DNA from: Sphingomonadaceae bacterium
GTDB lineage: Bacteria; Pseudomonadota; Alphaproteobacteria; Sphingomonadales; Sphingomonadaceae
Length of the DNA: 5,756 nucleotides
Assembly: GCA_947446935.1 (NCBI GenBank)
Contig: CANFIV010000117.1
Span: 1 to 5,756 of the forward strand
Direction: 5' to 3'
This document shows, one piece after another, positions 5,320-5,756 of the stretch. The notes beneath the pieces are model-generated. The model saw only the letters and a list, made by a program, of their open reading frames with translations, was not told the origin of the DNA and ran no database searches. The stretch's first letter is position 1; each line of letters starts with the position of its first letter. Both the position numbers and the translations under genes were made by a program.

Positions 5320-5756
5320 CTAAACCCGCGCCACCACTCCATCCGCCACCCGCCACACCGCCGCATCTGCGCCCAGCCCGTCAAACGGTGCCAGCTCGGT
5401 GCCGGTCATCCACACTTGCGCGCCCGCCTCGGCCAACCTCTCATAAAGCGCGGCGCGCCGTATCGGATCGAGGTGCGCCGCGATCTCATCCAGCAACAGC
5501 AGCCTTGGCCGCTCGCCGCCAGTCAAGGAAGCATGCGCCAGTACGATAGAGATCAGCATCGCTTTCTGCTCACCGGTCGAACAGTCCGCCGCCGGAGCGT
5601 GCTTCACCGCCAAAGTCACCGCCAGATCATCCCGATGCGGTCCTACAAGCGTCCGCCCCGCCGCCCGGTCGCGCCGCCGCCCATCGCGCAAGGCCTCGCG
5701 CAGCGCGCCAACCTCTACCGGTCCGCCTGCCGCATATTCCAGCGCGGGCCGCGCAA
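5320..5756 (-). CDS. recF: DNA replication and repair protein RecF, C-terminal part (runs off the right edge)
   Basis: The last 144 residues are visible, ending at TAG (5322-5320). RecF is an SMC/ABC-type ATPase that binds gapped DNA and, with RecO and RecR, loads RecA for recombinational repair. The segment shows the RecF motif GPHRDDL (coding about 5623-5643), the ABC signature STGEQKA (STGEQ at 5566-5580) and Walker B LLLLDE with the following IAAHLD (LLLLDE at 5485-5502). The closing stretch AQVWMTGTE matches the alphaproteobacterial type, where STGEQ replaces the E. coli SRGQ. Walker A and the coiled arm lie outside the window. A TTG at 5691 could be mistaken for a start, but the frame continues upstream to the window edge with sensible RecF-like sequence ([11 protein letters not shown]), so it is internal. 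It converges on tesA across 83 bases. Confidence 0.95.
   Translation of the reverse strand, partial: ARPALEYAAGGPVEVGALREALRDGRRRDRAAGRTLVGPHRDDLAVTLAVKHAPAADCSTGEQKAMLISIVLAHASLTGGERPRLLLLDEIAAHLDPIRRAALYERLAEAGAQVWMTGTELAPFDGLGADAAVWRVADGVVARV

Noticed and set aside
5178..5549. A 123-codon plus-strand frame across the tesA end, spacer and recF
   Set aside because: It overlaps two real genes and its PLPACGRGRG stretch is the translation of the intergenic hairpin element, a typical false gene.
5320..5691. A complete 123-residue protein starting at TTG 5691
   Set aside because: The frame stays open upstream to the window edge with RecF-like residues, so this TTG is an internal leucine codon of a truncated recF.
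1..5756. CRISPR array, transposon ends, phage genes, toxin-antitoxin or defence system
   Set aside because: No regularly spaced repeats, transposase or integrase motifs or defence domains were seen; every gene is of a core or widespread family with similar base composition.

Overview
The window is GC-rich (estimated by eye at mid-60s percent), densely coded bacterial chromosome. RecF ends in a form familiar from Alphaproteobacteria (signature STGEQ, Walker B LLLLDE). Together with the GC-rich codon use, the TypA sequence and two intergenic repeats of a kind I associate with sphingomonads, this suggests a Sphingomonadales-like organism such as Novosphingobium or Sphingomonas. That placement is inference; no rRNA or lineage marker is present. 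I see no mobile element, CRISPR array, tRNA or rRNA.

Layout, left to right: (1) the N-terminal 175 codons of the ribosome-associated GTPase TypA/BipA, minus strand, running off the left edge; (2) a 196 bp divergent spacer with a 13 bp direct repeat, GC hairpins and a 13 bp palindrome; (3) a small DUF805 membrane protein on the plus strand; (4) a 96 bp convergent spacer with a probable terminator and a 'CTCTGCG' repeat; (5) a two-gene ABC transporter operon on the minus strand, an ATPase (YbbA-like, GTG start) followed with a 4 bp GTGA overlap by an 855 aa FtsX-type permease (YbbP-like, GTG start); (6) a 57 bp divergent spacer with a centred inverted repeat; (7) a GDSL esterase of the TesA family on the plus strand, here with a lipoprotein signal; (8) an 83 bp convergent spacer with a strong hairpin fused to a G-run tandem repeat able to form a quadruplex; (9) the C-terminal 144 residues of RecF, minus strand, running off the right edge.

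The functional centre is the tesA / ybbA-ybbP block, arranged divergently as in Escherichia coli. The permease is the type that performs mechanical or lipid-extraction work rather than classical solute transport, and the esterase/lysophospholipase acts on the periplasmic side, so the three probably act together on lipid-like or hydrophobic acyl substrates in the envelope. TypA, RecF and DUF805 are unrelated neighbours. Apart from the lipoprotein form of TesA and the intergenic structures, this is an ordinary core-genome region, and I do not see a clearly new multi-gene system.
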